DNA from: Microvelia longipes
Taxonomy: Eukaryota > Arthropoda > Insecta > Hemiptera > Veliidae
NCBI GenBank assembly: GCA_018340805.1
Contig: JACMZG010001913.1
Span: forward strand, 24,422,047-24,486,046
Direction: 5' to 3'
Length of the DNA: 64,000 nucleotides
Below are positions 34,976 through 46,490 of the stretch, piece after piece. Each line of letters begins with the position of its first letter. Positions within the stretch are counted from its first letter, which is position 1. The position numbers and the translations under genes are program-made. Under the pieces are notes generated by a model that saw only the letters and a list, made by a program, of their open reading frames with translations, was not told the DNA's origin and did not search any database.

Positions 34976-35164
34976 AGTTATTTCATTAAAATAAATTTTA
35001 CAATTTAACGGTAAAAAATAAAAATAAAATGCCCGTTTTAGGGCCTTGCGGCCCATCTGGGTATTCCCCCTGCGGGAACCCACCTAAGGTGGTATGCATT
35101 TACTATCCTTTAAGAAATAATTAAAGGTGTCGAAATATTTTAAATACAAATACTATTAATATAA

Positions 35165-35265
35165 TCTTCCAGTATAGCCCGGGCAGCGAACCTCGGACCT
35201 CCGGTGCCGAAATCGAGTGCTTATACGATCACGAAGGCAGATAATTTAACGGGAACATAATATAA
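35165..35265 (-). mobile_element. tRNA-derived SINE-like head
   Basis: On the minus strand: ctgccttcgtgatcgtataa, gcactcgatttcggcaccgg, aggtccgaggttcgctgccc. The end fits a pol III box B (GGTTCGxxxCC), and the spacing to the start fits a tRNA-like half. A real tRNA is unlikely because no clean acceptor stem is seen. Confidence 0.45.
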
Positions 35266-35814
35266 ATACATATATAAAAAGTAATGTATACATACATAGA
35301 GGAGCTCTAGGAAGGACTTTGGTCACTCTCACGGGTTCAACACACGCCTTCCATCCACCTCATTAACGAATTTTTCATAGGAGATTTGTTAAAAAGGTAA
35401 TGATTTGTAACATGTAATATTATCTATCGCAGATCACATGTCCAGAAAGGACTCTAATCGCGAAGGCAGCGAATTGGGTAGCCAAGCCTTAACATTATTA
35501 AAACTGTACATAGGAAAAAAAATAAAGAAGAAAGAAATAGAAACTAGGGAAGTATCTTAATATCTGCTTCATAGAGGGAATAGAAGGATAGACAGGGTAG
35601 CTAAGAAATTCTCCCTACCGACATTTAAATGTCAACTTAAATCATTTTCAATACCTTTCTTTACGAGGGCATACACATAACTCAAAACCTTATTCTATAT
35701 AAATAACGCAGATAAACATTATTCAATTCAGATAGGTCGTTTTCCCAACCAATATCCATAGGAAAAATTAAGGAAATAAAACTATGTAATTAAGAGAGTT
35801 ATTAAAAAATCGGT

Positions 35815-36010
35815 TACAGGGTACCTTGGAAGAATTCCTCATTATATCGGATTCGCTAAGCTCATCCTCACAACTTTAGCCTCGCTTCGCTCGTCCTCAA
35901 AATATGAGAGTCGTCAAATTTATATCGCAGAACGTCATCACATTCGTATTGCTCGTCGTCAGACAGTAAAGACGAGAGTTTTACTCCCAGCGGTTACCTC
36001 GTTCGATGCT
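35815..36010 (+). mobile_element. Family B internal fragment with GCGAAGC-type strings
   Basis: cagggtaccttggaagaatt, cctcattatatcggattcgc as in the 13355 element, then repeated tcgtcctca / cgtcgtcag and cctcgcttcgctcgtcctc. Confidence 0.45.
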
Positions 36011-36264
36011 GCTTAAGATTCACAATCCAACAAGATTGTAAAACAACAAAAATCTGAATAGCTAAAATATTTTAGCTTTTTAGCGTCAATAGCTAACCAT
36101 ATCAAAATGAAACTTAGTATACTTATTTATTACTAAAAGATATACACTTGCTTCAACTCTCTAGCATAACAGCACTGCCATAACAGGTGTTTTGGAAAAC
36201 ACCTACAACGAATTTCAGGTAAAAGCCCGGTTGTGGTTTTTTTGTGACACAATACTTTTACTTT

Positions 36265-36980
36265 TACTTATTAATACCGTATGTGTATAGGAAAAGTATT
36301 CTGTTTGCGAAAAAAATCCGAATCCTGGATGTCACCGGAATGATCCGTTTCAGATAATTTTAAGACCTCCTGATGGGCTTTTACAAAGTTGTCGGTCTAT
36401 ATGTATGTGTAATAATAATAATAATATGTGTGTGTGTGTGTCTGTTATCATCGTAGCTCCTAGTGTATGTATGCTAGATAGTTCAAACTTTGTACATACT
36501 TCAGTCTATCGAAGTAGATGTGCTATTGGGAAAATATATTTTTTACGACGTCATAAACCCGCAATAATGACTTAGCAAAAATTTCGAAAAATCATAAACG
36601 CGGAAAAAAGTTGCGATCAATATGAAGTTTAGCACGCAAGTAGCCTTGTAATAAGATTAGCATATGTGTCAAGTTTCATCTTATTATCAGCATTATTTCA
36701 ATTTTCCTTAAATGAATTATGTACGTTTTTTAAAAAAAATAGAAAATGATTCAATCATTTTCCTCGTCCTCAGATGATACTATCTGAGGACGAATGAAGC
36801 TAGTCCGAATACGTGTTGGAGTATAGATTTACTGAATTGTATATTCTGAGGACGAGCGAAGCTAATAGTCGCAAGTAGGGAGGATGCCCACAGCGAATAC
36901 AATGTGATGAGGAAAAGTTGCGAGGTACCCCGTAACCCAATTTTTTAATATGCCTACGGTATATATGAGAAAAAAATAAA
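36265..36980. mobile_element. Family B element with terminal inverted repeats
   Basis: Starts ataccgtatgtgtataggaaa, ends atgcctacggtatatatgaga. Internal order: gaatgatccgtttcagat, TG tract, ttatcatcgtagctcctagtg, then cctcgtcctcagatgatac and gaggacgagcgaagcta, aaaagttgcgaggtacccc. Length about 710 bp. The frame at 36800-37006 (minus) lies inside it and is not a gene. Confidence 0.68.
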
Positions 36981-36999
36981 AACTCGTCAAGAAATTTAA

Positions 37000-37630
37000 G
37001 TGTCAAACATAGCGTTACTCCCGCCGCACATATTTTAACAATTACAATTTTAAACGTTTCTGTCTATCAAATTTAGAGCCGACACAGTAATCAACAAAAA
37101 TAAACCGGCCAAATTTACAAATTATTCTGTAAAAAATTAAGACAATATAACAAAACACTAAATAAATGGCAAAATGCCATGTTATATTCATACACGTATA
37201 AACATCAGTAAAATGTATTTTTGTTATTAAAATATAAATTTTGATAAGATTACAGCAAATCGTCCCCCCCCCCATTCATCTTTTTCATCATCCGAACTGT
37301 TCGGATTTGAATCTTATAAGGTTAAAGCATCAGATGAGTCAATTACGGCAAATGGCAGAGTAATTTGATCAAATTTATAAATGTTTTCGCATAATATTTT
37401 GTAAAAATTATGTCAATTATTTTGAAGTAAAATTTATTTGAAACGCTTTTAAGCACTAGTAATAGCAGAATTCAGCTTTCCCTTTTAAAAATGATTCCAT
37501 TATAGATGACGAAGTTGCTCTTTCAGTTCATGCACAAAATAAAATAAGATTTGATTTGGTTGGATGAGAGTTTGCAAGTCTTTAATATTATTTTGATGTA
37601 ATAACTAAGCGAAATTTATATTGATATCCC
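37000..37630. other. Nothing recognised
   Basis: The 77-codon frame at 37042-37275 (minus) lacks motifs and includes a poly-G start. AT-rich. Confidence 0.4.
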
Positions 37631-37635
37631 TACAC

Positions 37636-37742
37636 TACCGTCTCCGTGGTCTAAGTCCTTAAAGCGTCTGTATTTATACTGAACTTAACACCACGAAGGT
37701 TGGAGTTCGCATCCCAGGTTACGCTCTTAGTTTTTAAAAAGA
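37636..37742 (+). mobile_element. tRNA-derived SINE-like head
   Basis: ccgtggtctaagtccttaaag resembles a box A, and ggttggagttcgcatcccag resembles a box B, about 50 bp apart. The following sequence is unrelated. Confidence 0.4.
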
Positions 37743-38082
37743 TTATTGTTCAACTAAACGGTTACCACTATCACCAAAGGCGGTTTCCGCAGCGGCCATA
37801 TCTGACTATCCGCAGGGATGTCAACGACCATTATTATCATTAATTTACCTCTTAAAACACGATTATTACTAAAATCAAACACGTAAAAAATAAAATTAAA
37901 GATAAAATACTGTGATAAATTTATAAATTATAATAAATAAAGTAATATAATAAATGTAATACAAGAAATATAGAATAAAAACGATATAAGATAAATAAAA
38001 TGTGATAGTATATCTAATTAATTTGCCGCTCTATCCATACGTCATCTTACCACCATTCCCAATAATTTTGACTGATAGAATA

Positions 38083-38085
<3 letters not shown>

Positions 38086-38136
<51 letters not shown>

Positions 38137-38157
38137 TATATTATATATATATATTAA
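38086..38157. repeat. (TA)n microsatellite
   Basis: TA tract with two slips. Confidence 0.92.
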
Positions 38158-38689
38158 TATAGACATTTAATATATTAAGATTTGAGTAACAATAAATATG
38201 TATTAAGATGGTCACTTCCCAGAGGTGTGGCCAATTATTATCAAGGCGCCACTTAAAAATTATTTTTATCTTTAATTTAAATTTTTAACGTGTTTTATTT
38301 TAACAATTATCGTGTTTTACTATATTAATTGGTGTAACATGATACGATTCGTGTTAATCTGGGTCTGCAATTTTATTAATTTAATATTCATAATAATATT
38401 TAAGTCGTAGTAGTTAAGTATTGCCGCTGGGCAGATATATGTTTTTGTCTTTAACGCCAGACTGCTGTGCAAAGAGATATCAATATAAATGTCGATTAGT
38501 TATTACATCAGAATAATAGTATAGACTAGCAAATGCTAATCCAACTAAGTCAAATAATATTTTATTTTGTATATAAACAGTAAGAACAACTTTGTCATTC
38601 CATAAAATCGAATTACTTTTGAAAGGCAAAGCAAAATTTCGCCATTACTAATACTTAAAAGCAATTCAAATACATTTTCAACAACCGCG

Positions 38690-38835
38690 GTGGTCCGCAG
38701 AGGTTTCCGTGCTTGACAATTCGTTTCTTACTTAATGTTCCGGTTGATGCATAATAACTTAAGGAGTTGCTCAATTATTAAGTACTTATTGTAACTATTT
38801 TTTTTCTTTATTTTTTAAAGGAACATCTAAGTTTA
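38690..38835 (+). mobile_element. Family A repeat copy
   Basis: gcggtggtccgcagagg, ttccgtgcttgacaattcg, ttccggttgatgcataataa cttaa, gagttgctcaattatta. Closely parallels 43005-43165. Confidence 0.65.
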
Positions 38836-38839
38836 AAGT

Positions 38840-40020
38840 GACTTCATTTTGATACACAAAATTTAAAACTTAGTTTGTTGTTATTTCTATCTTTTGATGT
38901 TTACACATATAAACTATGTTCCTACCTAATAAAAGCAATAAAAAAATGCAATTTTTGCTAAAGGGGAGCAATGAAAATTCTTTACTCCCCTTTATAAATT
39001 TAGAGAACTCCCCCCCCCTAAAAATGGATATCATTTGGCTATAACCCCAAAAATAAGGAAAGTTTTTTTATTTCCAAGGGAGGAAAAGTTACTTTATTAA
39101 TCCCAATGGAGCAAAAAGTACTTTTTTCCTTGAGTTTGAAAAGTGCTTCTTTACTCCCTAAAAACTAGTCAATAAACTTAACATTATACACCGTAAGGAG
39201 ATAAAACGTGTATGTTTAATAACATGACGCCTATCCCTTTAGCGAATTTCATTCCCAAAGGAAATTCGCTAAAAAGTGTTTCTAAAGATGTTTCTTAAGT
39301 AACAAAGTGGCCTGAACCATATCTGAGGGTAAAACAGTACTCTAGATTCTAGATATTTATATGAATTAAAATGCACTTTTCTTGTACCCTCTCTAGCCTA
39401 AAGGTATTACAATACACTTCTTTGATTTTTAACCCCTTATTTCACGATTGACAGCTGGTTTTGATTAAAAATTTACAGACGAAAGACCAACAATAAACAT
39501 CAAAGGGAATTTCATAGAGGACAAATACTGTGGCATATTAAATAATATAAAAATTAAAATTGTAAAAAGCAAGAACCATGTAAGCACATGGTTACATGGT
39601 GGTACATAAAAACTTTAATTCATTTTAAAAATTAAAAATCCCAAAGTGGAATACTTACATTCAAGTTAGCCAAGTTAGCAAAACAAATCAACTTAAAAAA
39701 GTATTAATCAATATTTATTTAACTTCATCATAAGACTCATTAAATATTACAATACCAATAGTGAATGACGTATGAGCATTTTTTAAATAGTTTTCAATAA
39801 TTTTCATTCATAGGGCTTCGCTAAGTTAAATAAAAAATTATATATACAAGAAACTGGCACAGCACTAGTTGGTTTTGCTCAACGGCAAGATACTTTGAAC
39901 AAGATATTATTTTACAGTAAAGGTAGACGGTAAACTAACTCTAGAATCAGGGAAGCCCTTAACATTCACCCAGAGATATTTATTAATAGTAATTAGGACT
40001 GGAAACATTTAGTATTACGC
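38840..40020. other. Nothing recognised apart from a 12-bp hairpin
   Basis: ttagcgaatttc (39239-39250) and gaaattcgctaa (39261-39272) are exact complements. 38960-39170 has loosely repeated actccc/ggagcaaaaagt strings. No gene seen. Confidence 0.45.
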
Positions 40021-40024
40021 AACT

Positions 40025-40113
40025 TTTTTAAGCGAATTTTTAATAGGGAATGACGCTTATGAGATAGATTCGTGTTTGCAGCACGGAAGAAAAGGGAAGG
40101 AATAAATCTCTCT

Positions 40114-40181
<68 letters not shown>

Positions 40182-40322
40182 ATAATATAATAATATATAT
40201 ATAATATTATATATATTATATATATATATATATATAATATATATATTGTAAAATTAATTTCATTTTACATGAATATATTACATATTTTATTATATATTAT
40301 TATTATATTATATATATTATAT

Positions 40323-40354
<32 letters not shown>

Positions 40355-40361
40355 ATAAATA

Positions 40362-40403
<42 letters not shown>

Positions 40404-40830
40404 ATACACGAAGATTTCTATGGGGCACGACGCCTTTTGAACGCTTTCTTAGATCAAAATGGATTTTGGTACACAAATTAACCCCGTTAATGTCTCGAAC
40501 TCTATTGTTTAAGAAATATGTGTGACGTTATTAACCCACAATCAGGCTGATTTTTTCTACTCGTGTACTACTATATACGGTTAACAAAAATAATGAGTTA
40601 CATTTTATTATCAGCATTAGTTCCGGTTCTATTGATTGACATATATAAAATATTGTAAACAAGCTACGTTTTTTGACTAATTCATTTGAAAATTCGCTTC
40701 CATCGTGGCAGTACACCACATACATAAACTAGTAATATAAAGAAATGATATAGGACAACAACCATGTAGCCGCAAAGCGGCCCTTAGCGCGGACGCCGCG
40801 TAGCTGCCAAGAAGCCGAAGGTCTCTTGTT
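40025..40830 (+). mobile_element. Family C element with a (CT)n-(TA)n core
   Basis: agcgaatttttaatagggaa tgacgc, then CT tract (40112-40150), TA tracts to 40401, agatttctatggggcacgac, cagcattagttccggttcta, catgtagccgcaaagcggcc, then gccaagaagccgaaggtctc ttgttt. Internal order is identical to 25735-26315; the microsatellite is greatly expanded. Confidence 0.65.
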
Positions 40831-41054
40831 TTTATAATTTAGTTGCATTACCCTATTAAGCAGACTTCAAATAGACTCAAAAGAGTTTACCTTGTTGAAC
40901 GAACGTAAGTGAGTTCTTACATTTCAGAAGATTGGGACGGCGCGTATGTTTGTTTGTTGTTTGTTTGTGTGTTTGTTTGTACGTGTCGCGATAAACTGCC
41001 GTAAAAATTGACTGATTTTGATAAAATTTGTATACAGGTAAAACTAATTATGTG

Positions 41055-41612
41055 TCAGAGCTGTATAGTTTTTGGTAATATTCGAAAATATTTTTCAAAA
41101 TGGCAGCCAATATGGCGGACCGGATAAAAAAAAATTTGAGCGAAAAATCGTGTTGTATATCGTTTTAAAGCTCTTAAAAAGTAGAAAAGAAAATATATGT
41201 TCATGGTCAACATTTAAAATTTTTTGAATAATTTAAAATGGCGACCAAAATAATGAACTCAAAAAATTTAAAATTAAGAAATAACTCGAGTAATATATCA
41301 TTGTAAAGCTCTGATTAGTAAACAAAAAATGTTATATACTAAATTCCGAAAATTCAACATGCGTCCATAATTAATATATAATATTAGTTTTACTATTTTA
41401 TAAGAATTTAATAAAGATAAAGATTTATTGTAATATCTTTAGATACTTTTATACAAATTAAATTACTGTCAGAGCTGTACAGTTTTGGTAATATTCCGAA
41501 AAATATTTTCAATGGCAGCCAATATGGCGGACCAGATGAAACAATTTGAGCGAACAATCGTGTTGTATATCGTTTTAAAGCTCTTAAAGAGTAGAAAAAG
41601 AAAATATACGTT
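41055..41612 (+). repeat. Direct repeat pair (~145 bp)
   Basis: 41055-41200 and 41465-41612 share tgtcagagctgtacagttttgg, aatggcagccaatatggcgg and aatcgtgttgtatatcgttt taaagctctt. Upstream (40950-41010) lies a (GTTT)n stretch and cgtgtcgcgataaactgccg. This looks like the left part of a non-autonomous element whose right part is the next array. Confidence 0.75.
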
Positions 41613-41639
41613 GTATTATGTAAATATACGCAATCTAAG

Positions 41640-42580
41640 AGCGAGCGAGTACTATGATCTACGCAATCTAGCGAGCGAAGCGAGCCTTTTTACTATACAA
41701 TTTAAACAATGCACACTGTAGAGAGCGAAGCGAGCCTCTTTTTGCTATGCATTATATAAATCTACGCAATCTAGCGAGCGAAGCGAGCCTTTTTTACTAT
41801 ACATTATTTAAACATGTACACTCTAGCGAGCGAAGCGAGCTCTTTTGCTATGCTTAATATAAATCTACGCAATGTAGCGAGCGAAGCGAGCCTTTTTACT
41901 ATAATTATTATAAACATGTACACTCTAGCGAGCGAAGCGAGCCTATTTTGCTATGCATTTAATAAATCTAGCATCAAGCGAGCGAAGCGAGCCTTTTTTA
42001 CTGTGTTATTTATAAATAGCATTCTAGCGAGCGAAGCGAGCCTTTTTTTACTTGTATTATCATTAAATATAGCAATTTAAGAGCGAAGCGAGCTTTTTAC
42101 CATTATTAAACATTTTCTAGCGAGCGAAGCGAGCTTTTTGCTATGCATTTATATAAATATACGCAATCTAGCGAGCAAAGCGAGGCTCTTTTACTTTGTA
42201 TTATTAAATATAGCATTCTAGCGAGCGAAGCGAGCTTTTTTTTACTATGTATTATTGTAAATATATCAATCTAGCGAGCGAAGCGAGCCTTTTTTTAACA
42301 TTGAATTATTATAAACATAAGCATCTAGCGAGCGAAGCGAGCCTTTCTAGTATTATTATAAATATACGCAATCTAGCGAGCGAAGCGAGCCTTTATTTTA
42401 ACATTGTATTATTATAAATATAAGCAAGCGTAGCGAGCGAAGCGAGCCTTTTTTAACTTTGAATTATTATAAATATAGCAATCTAGCGAACGAAGCGAGC
42501 CATTTCTACTATTATGGTATTATTATAAATATACGTATTGTAGCGAGCGAAGCGAGCCTTTTGACTTTATACTTTAAAAT
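41640..42580 (+). repeat. 18-unit array on AGCGAGCGAAGCGAGC
   Basis: The 16-bp GC-rich core recurs about 18 times (first exact copy near 41668, last near 42543) every 40-60 bp. The spacers are related AT-rich strings such as tttttactatgtattattataaatatacgcaatct. Core variants are few (gcgagcaaagcgagg near 42169, gcgaacgaagcgagc near 42485). Each core holds GCGAAGC. The spacers are homologous to each other, so it is not a CRISPR array. Open frames at 41485-41721 and 41814-42080 come from the repeat. Confidence 0.92.
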
Positions 42581-42728
42581 AGTATAGCGTCGAATGTTTC
42601 GATAGAACTATCTTCGCTTGCTTTAAATAAATAATTTCATTTGATGTATTCGTTTAACGTGAGTCTTGATGCAACGCAATTACTAGTCATAATTTAATAT
42701 AACATAACAAATATTCAATTTGTTTAAG

Positions 42729-42906
42729 ATCCCCTAATCACCTGCCAGACGTGTCGTGCGAGTGGACCATGGTACAAAGATTTGACACGAAATACCCCTG
42801 GTTCACACTGGATGCGGGGGACGGTACTCCAAGCGGACAGAGCGGGGGAGGCAGACGTCTAAATATAAATCCCACAGACCTAGCCACTACACTTCCACAA
42901 AAATAA
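42729..42906 (+). CDS. Coding-like segment ending in a stop (possible terminal exon or transposon ORF end)
   Basis: GC-rich block in AT-rich surroundings. One plus-strand frame is open from a stop near 42700 to TAA at 42904-42906. It encodes N-H-L-P-D-V-S-C-E-W-T-M-V-Q-R-F-D, T-K-Y-P-W-F-T-L-D-A-G-D-G-T, P-S-G-Q-S-G-G-G-R-R-L-N and I-N-P-T-D-L-A-T-T-L-P-Q-K. The composition (W, D, G, P, few K/N runs) differs sharply from the background frames. There is an acceptor-like tttgtttaag ending at 42728, and an AATAAA overlaps the stop. I cannot name the protein. It could be a 3' exon of a plus-strand gene nested in this region, or the C-terminus of a mobile element ORF. It is shorter than 60 codons from any methionine. 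Confidence 0.35.
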
Positions 42907-43004
42907 ATTTACTAAGAAAAACTAAAAATTATTTATAAAAATATATTTATACTTAGGTATGTAATAAAACAAAATGCAAAATATGCCAGCAAAAAAGCTG
43001 GCAA

Positions 43005-43440
43005 GGTGGTCCGCATATTGGGCGAATTTCTTTTGCAATGCTTGTTTCCGTGTTTAACAATCCATTATTTGCTTACGTTTCCGGTTTATGCTTAATAACT
43101 TAACGAGCTACTCAATTATAAAGCATAAATCGTTACTACTTTCTTCTGTATTTTTTAAACGTGCATTTTTATCCTGTTGTTTAACAAATTAACGCCTCTA
43201 AAATTGGCAGTGAACAACGTTATTTGCAGTTAATGCTTATTTTTAATGTTTTGCGAATTTGCTATAAAACACACGTAAAAATGAGTAACGATTAGTGCTT
43301 TATTAAATAACTCCACAAGTTATAAGTTAAGTTGCGTAAACTGGAAGGGTACGCAAGAATTGTGTTATGTGTGGATTGTTAAACACGGAAATAAGCATTC
43401 CAGTAGAAATACCCCAGCGCGCCATAATTATTTTGTAGAT
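43005..43440. mobile_element. Family A inverted pair (complete element?)
   Basis: The left arm (43005-43165: tggtccgcatattgggcgaa, tgtttccgtgtttaacaatcc, tgcttaataacttaac) is repeated in reverse complement at 43255-43440 (ttataagttaagttgcg, ggattgttaaacacggaaat aagcattcc). Arms are about 170 bp and the centre about 90 bp. The other family A copies are single arms. Confidence 0.7.
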
Positions 43441-43474
43441 ATAATGTAAATAATACGATAAAAATCTATTGTCT

Positions 43475-43562
43475 TAAACAGGATTCGAACCTAGGTACCC
43501 TAGCATGGAGTACTCTAAGTGCTCGAAATGACTCTACTATTAATTCAGCTCAGAGCCCAAAC
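43475..43562 (-). mobile_element. tRNA-derived SINE-like head with perfect box B
   Basis: On the minus strand: gctctgagctgaattaatag, then tagggtacctaggttcgaat cctg. GGTTCGAATCC is an exact box B, and the start resembles a box A. No matching acceptor stem was found, so a SINE or tRNA relic is more likely than a functional tRNA. Confidence 0.5.
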
Positions 43563-43829
43563 TCAAAACGATACCCGACTGGAAATTTTCATGATTACTA
43601 ACTGTCTAGGGTTTCCGGTTAGATGGCCGTATCGACATCGGAATAGTCATATTCGATAAGTATCAATAACAAGAGTCCCAATTTTATTAATCCTTATGTT
43701 AAACCGTATAAACAGGTAAAAAATAAAAAAATAATATAATTAAAATTTAGTACAAGTGTCTATGGATTTTGTCGGATAACATGAGTTAAGCATTAAGTAC
43801 TTGGACAGGGGACAAAACATATGTATTAT

Positions 43830-43980
43830 GTCTGAGGATGAGCGAGCGTAAATTCAGTGTATGAATTTGGTGATTTCATACACTTAGGATGAGCGAAGCG
43901 AATCCGATGTGGTAAAGAAAAGTTCCAAGGTACCCTGTATCCATTTTTTAGTGTTACGTAGGTACAAAAACCAGATATTG
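43830..43980 (-). mobile_element. Family B right end
   Basis: ggatgagcgaagcgaatccg atgtgg, gttccaaggtaccctgtatc and acgtaggtac match the reverse complement of the 13355/35815 parts. Confidence 0.5.
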
Positions 43981-44099
43981 TACCGGTTAATTTATTGTAA
44001 AAAATTAAAATTAACCCTAAAAAAAAATTAACTAATAACAAAATGAATAACATTTTAACGAAAGAAAAAGTCCCACATGCAACGTCATGACATTTAGAT

Positions 44100-44226
<127 letters not shown>

Positions 44227-44479
44227 CTATTGATGACGTAATATACCCTCACTAAAGGTGTTTCACCTTATATTACTAGAATGGAAGTCCGAAACCGAAA
44301 TAAGCTTCTAGTATTACATTGATTGACCTGTTTTGTGGTCAGGATTCTTCGAAAGACTCAGAAATCATTGTAAACCCAAGTCTGTTTTATAAAGATAAAT
44401 CTTTTGGTTTTAACAAAACCGAGATATACGATTAGTTTATAAGTTACTTAGTTTCTATAAGTTTATAAAATGTAAAAAA

Positions 44480-44610
44480 AAATCCAAATTTTTTTTGGAA
44501 TACTTGTTTCCTTGCTTAACAAACCACTAATGCGGAAGTTTTTGGTTTGAGCTTCATAACCTGAGTTATAATTGTTACTTATTTTGTCTAGATTAATAAA
44601 TAAAAGGTGC
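44480..44610 (+). mobile_element. Family A repeat copy, diverged
   Basis: tggaatacttgtttccttgc ttaacaaacc, gtttgagcttcataacctga follow family A order. Confidence 0.5.
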
Positions 44611-44863
44611 AAGTTAAAAACGAGTACACACGATAAAATTGAGTTTTTCCTTTGAAACCCCCCGGAAAATGTGCGTAGCAAGTAGTAATACAACAGCTCA
44701 GGGCTAAAAAGCGTAAAAAAAACTTATGGAAGAAATAGTCAATGATGCTAACAAAAAGTACTAATTAAATGTTTTTTTTACAAAAAATGAAAACAGAATT
44801 CAGCAAATAAATTGGATAATATACTATCGTATATAATTGTATCGTATGTTTGTATATATAATA

Positions 44864-44867
<4 letters not shown>

Positions 44868-44929
<62 letters not shown>

Positions 44930-44968
44930 ATATATATATATATAATATTATATATATATATAATATAT

Positions 44969-45000
<32 letters not shown>

Positions 45001-45050
45001 ATATATTATATATATATATTATATATATTATATATTTATTATAATACATA
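44868..45050. repeat. (TA)n microsatellite, long and interrupted
   Basis: About 180 bp of TA with many TATTA/TAATA slips. Confidence 0.95.
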
Positions 45051-45157
45051 CATGTATGTATAAATAGGGTAATATATATATGTAAATATCTTTTTACAGA
45101 TAGTAGTTTACCCCGGTATAAATATATGCAAATTTAGGGGCACAGGGCAAGTGTAGC

Positions 45158-45158
45158 A

Positions 45159-45186
<28 letters not shown>
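45158..45186. repeat. Poly(T) run, possible LINE poly(A) tail
   Basis: A run of about 28 T. It lies 410 bp beyond the stop of the minus-strand LINE fragment at 45596, so it could be that element's tail, although a TA microsatellite (45340-45391) lies between. Confidence 0.4.
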
Positions 45187-45191
<5 letters not shown>

Positions 45192-45339
45192 TAGTAACCC
45201 TATCTAAAAAGCATTTTTTTTATCAACATGCCCCATTTAAAAATATTACATGTGTGATTAGATAAACACTTCTAAAAAGACGTGAATTTTAAATATTGAC
45301 TTTTTAAATATATAGTCATGCAAAAAAGGAGGTAATTAA

Positions 45340-45391
45340 TATATATATATATATATATATAATATATATTATATATATATATATATATATA
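45340..45391. repeat. (TA)n microsatellite
   Basis: TA tract with one slip, in the presumed 3' UTR side of the LINE fragment. Confidence 0.88.
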
Positions 45392-45595
45392 ATGGCATAA
45401 TAATTAAATATGTTGGATTATATTAATAATATAACTTTTTATAAAATATAATAATAAATAACAATGTGTATTAATATAAATAAATATAAATTAATGAGTA
45501 AATAAATAATAATAAGTAATTAATGAAATAGAATAAATTGAAAGGGATATAAATATTGAATCGATAGATGGTGGTATTTATGAAAATAAAATATT

Positions 45596-46490
45596 TTATT
45601 TGAATAAATCAAAATCAATGGAATTTATGAATTTAGAAAATAGTGGGAAAATTTCTGTGAAATGGATAAATTTGTTGGAGACCAAAATCTTTCCCTGTGT
45701 CATAACGTCTAGCATTAGTGTTCTCCTTTCTTTCTCAAACAGAGAACATTTAAATATAAGATGGGTCCAAGTTTGCGGAGACGTTTTGTCACAAGGACAG
45801 GATGGGTCTGGGATAATTTTAAATCTATGAAGATATGACTTATTAGATCCATGTCCGGAAATAGCCTGAGTTAATTTGTAAGTTATCTTTAGGTCAATAC
45901 GTCTCCTTGAAACAACAGTGGGGAAAAAATTCTTGGTCCATGAGCCATTATCAGAAGAACTCCACATTTCTTCCCATTTGTTAAAAAGAATAATTTTGGT
46001 CTCAAACTTTAGTGTGGACTTAGGGATAGCAAGATAAGAGATTGTTTGAGAGCTTGAAGCTGCATCTTTAGCTAGTGAATCGGCTTTTTCATTTCCTTCT
46101 ATTCCGGAGTGACCTTTAATCCATTTTAGTTTAATTTGAACATTTCTTCTAAAAGTTGAAGAAGGAGGCGTCTGCAAGATTCAGCTAAAGGGAAGTGACA
46201 GTCTTGATTTTTGATGCAGCTTATTGACACTTGACTGTCAGTGATAATGATGATTGGTTTAACTGTTGTTTCGTTTAGGAGCCAAGAAAGTGATTTTTCG
46301 ATGGCAAGCAATTCTGCTTGATTGTTTGAGCATTTTTTGAACAGACTGAACGATTCTAAATGGACAACTTGTCTTTGTTCGAAAGCAATGAATGCTGCTC
46401 CAACGCCACTTTCTTGTTTACTGCCATCTGTGTAAATTTCTAAAGAATCTAATAAGTCATAATCTACATCATCAGTAAAAGCCGTGTATG
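45596..46490 (-). pseudogene. I/R1-type LINE ORF2 fragment: RNase H plus C-terminal zinc knuckle
   Basis: On the minus strand the sequence starts near 46490 with I-Y-T-D-G-S-K, G-V-G-A-A-F-I-A-F and N-N-Q-A-E-L-L-A-I-E-K-S-L, then I-I-I-T-D-S-Q. After a frameshift near 46165 it continues W-I-K-G-H-S-G-I-E-G-N-E-K-A-D-S-L-A-K. These give the four acidic RNase H positions (TDGS, AELLAIE, TDSQ, NEKAD). The C-terminal half has a C-P-C-D...T-W-T-H-L-I-F-K-C knuckle, usual after RNase H in R1/I/LOA-group non-LTR retrotransposons, and stops at 45596. Reverse transcriptase and endonuclease are absent, so the copy is 5'-truncated. One single-base shift breaks the frame, so it is dead unless the shift is a sequence error. 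Plus-strand open frames here are shadows. Confidence 0.85.

Noticed and set aside
41640..42580. CRISPR-like array
   Set aside because: Spacers are homologous AT-rich strings of uneven length, there are no cas genes, and the sequence context is eukaryotic.
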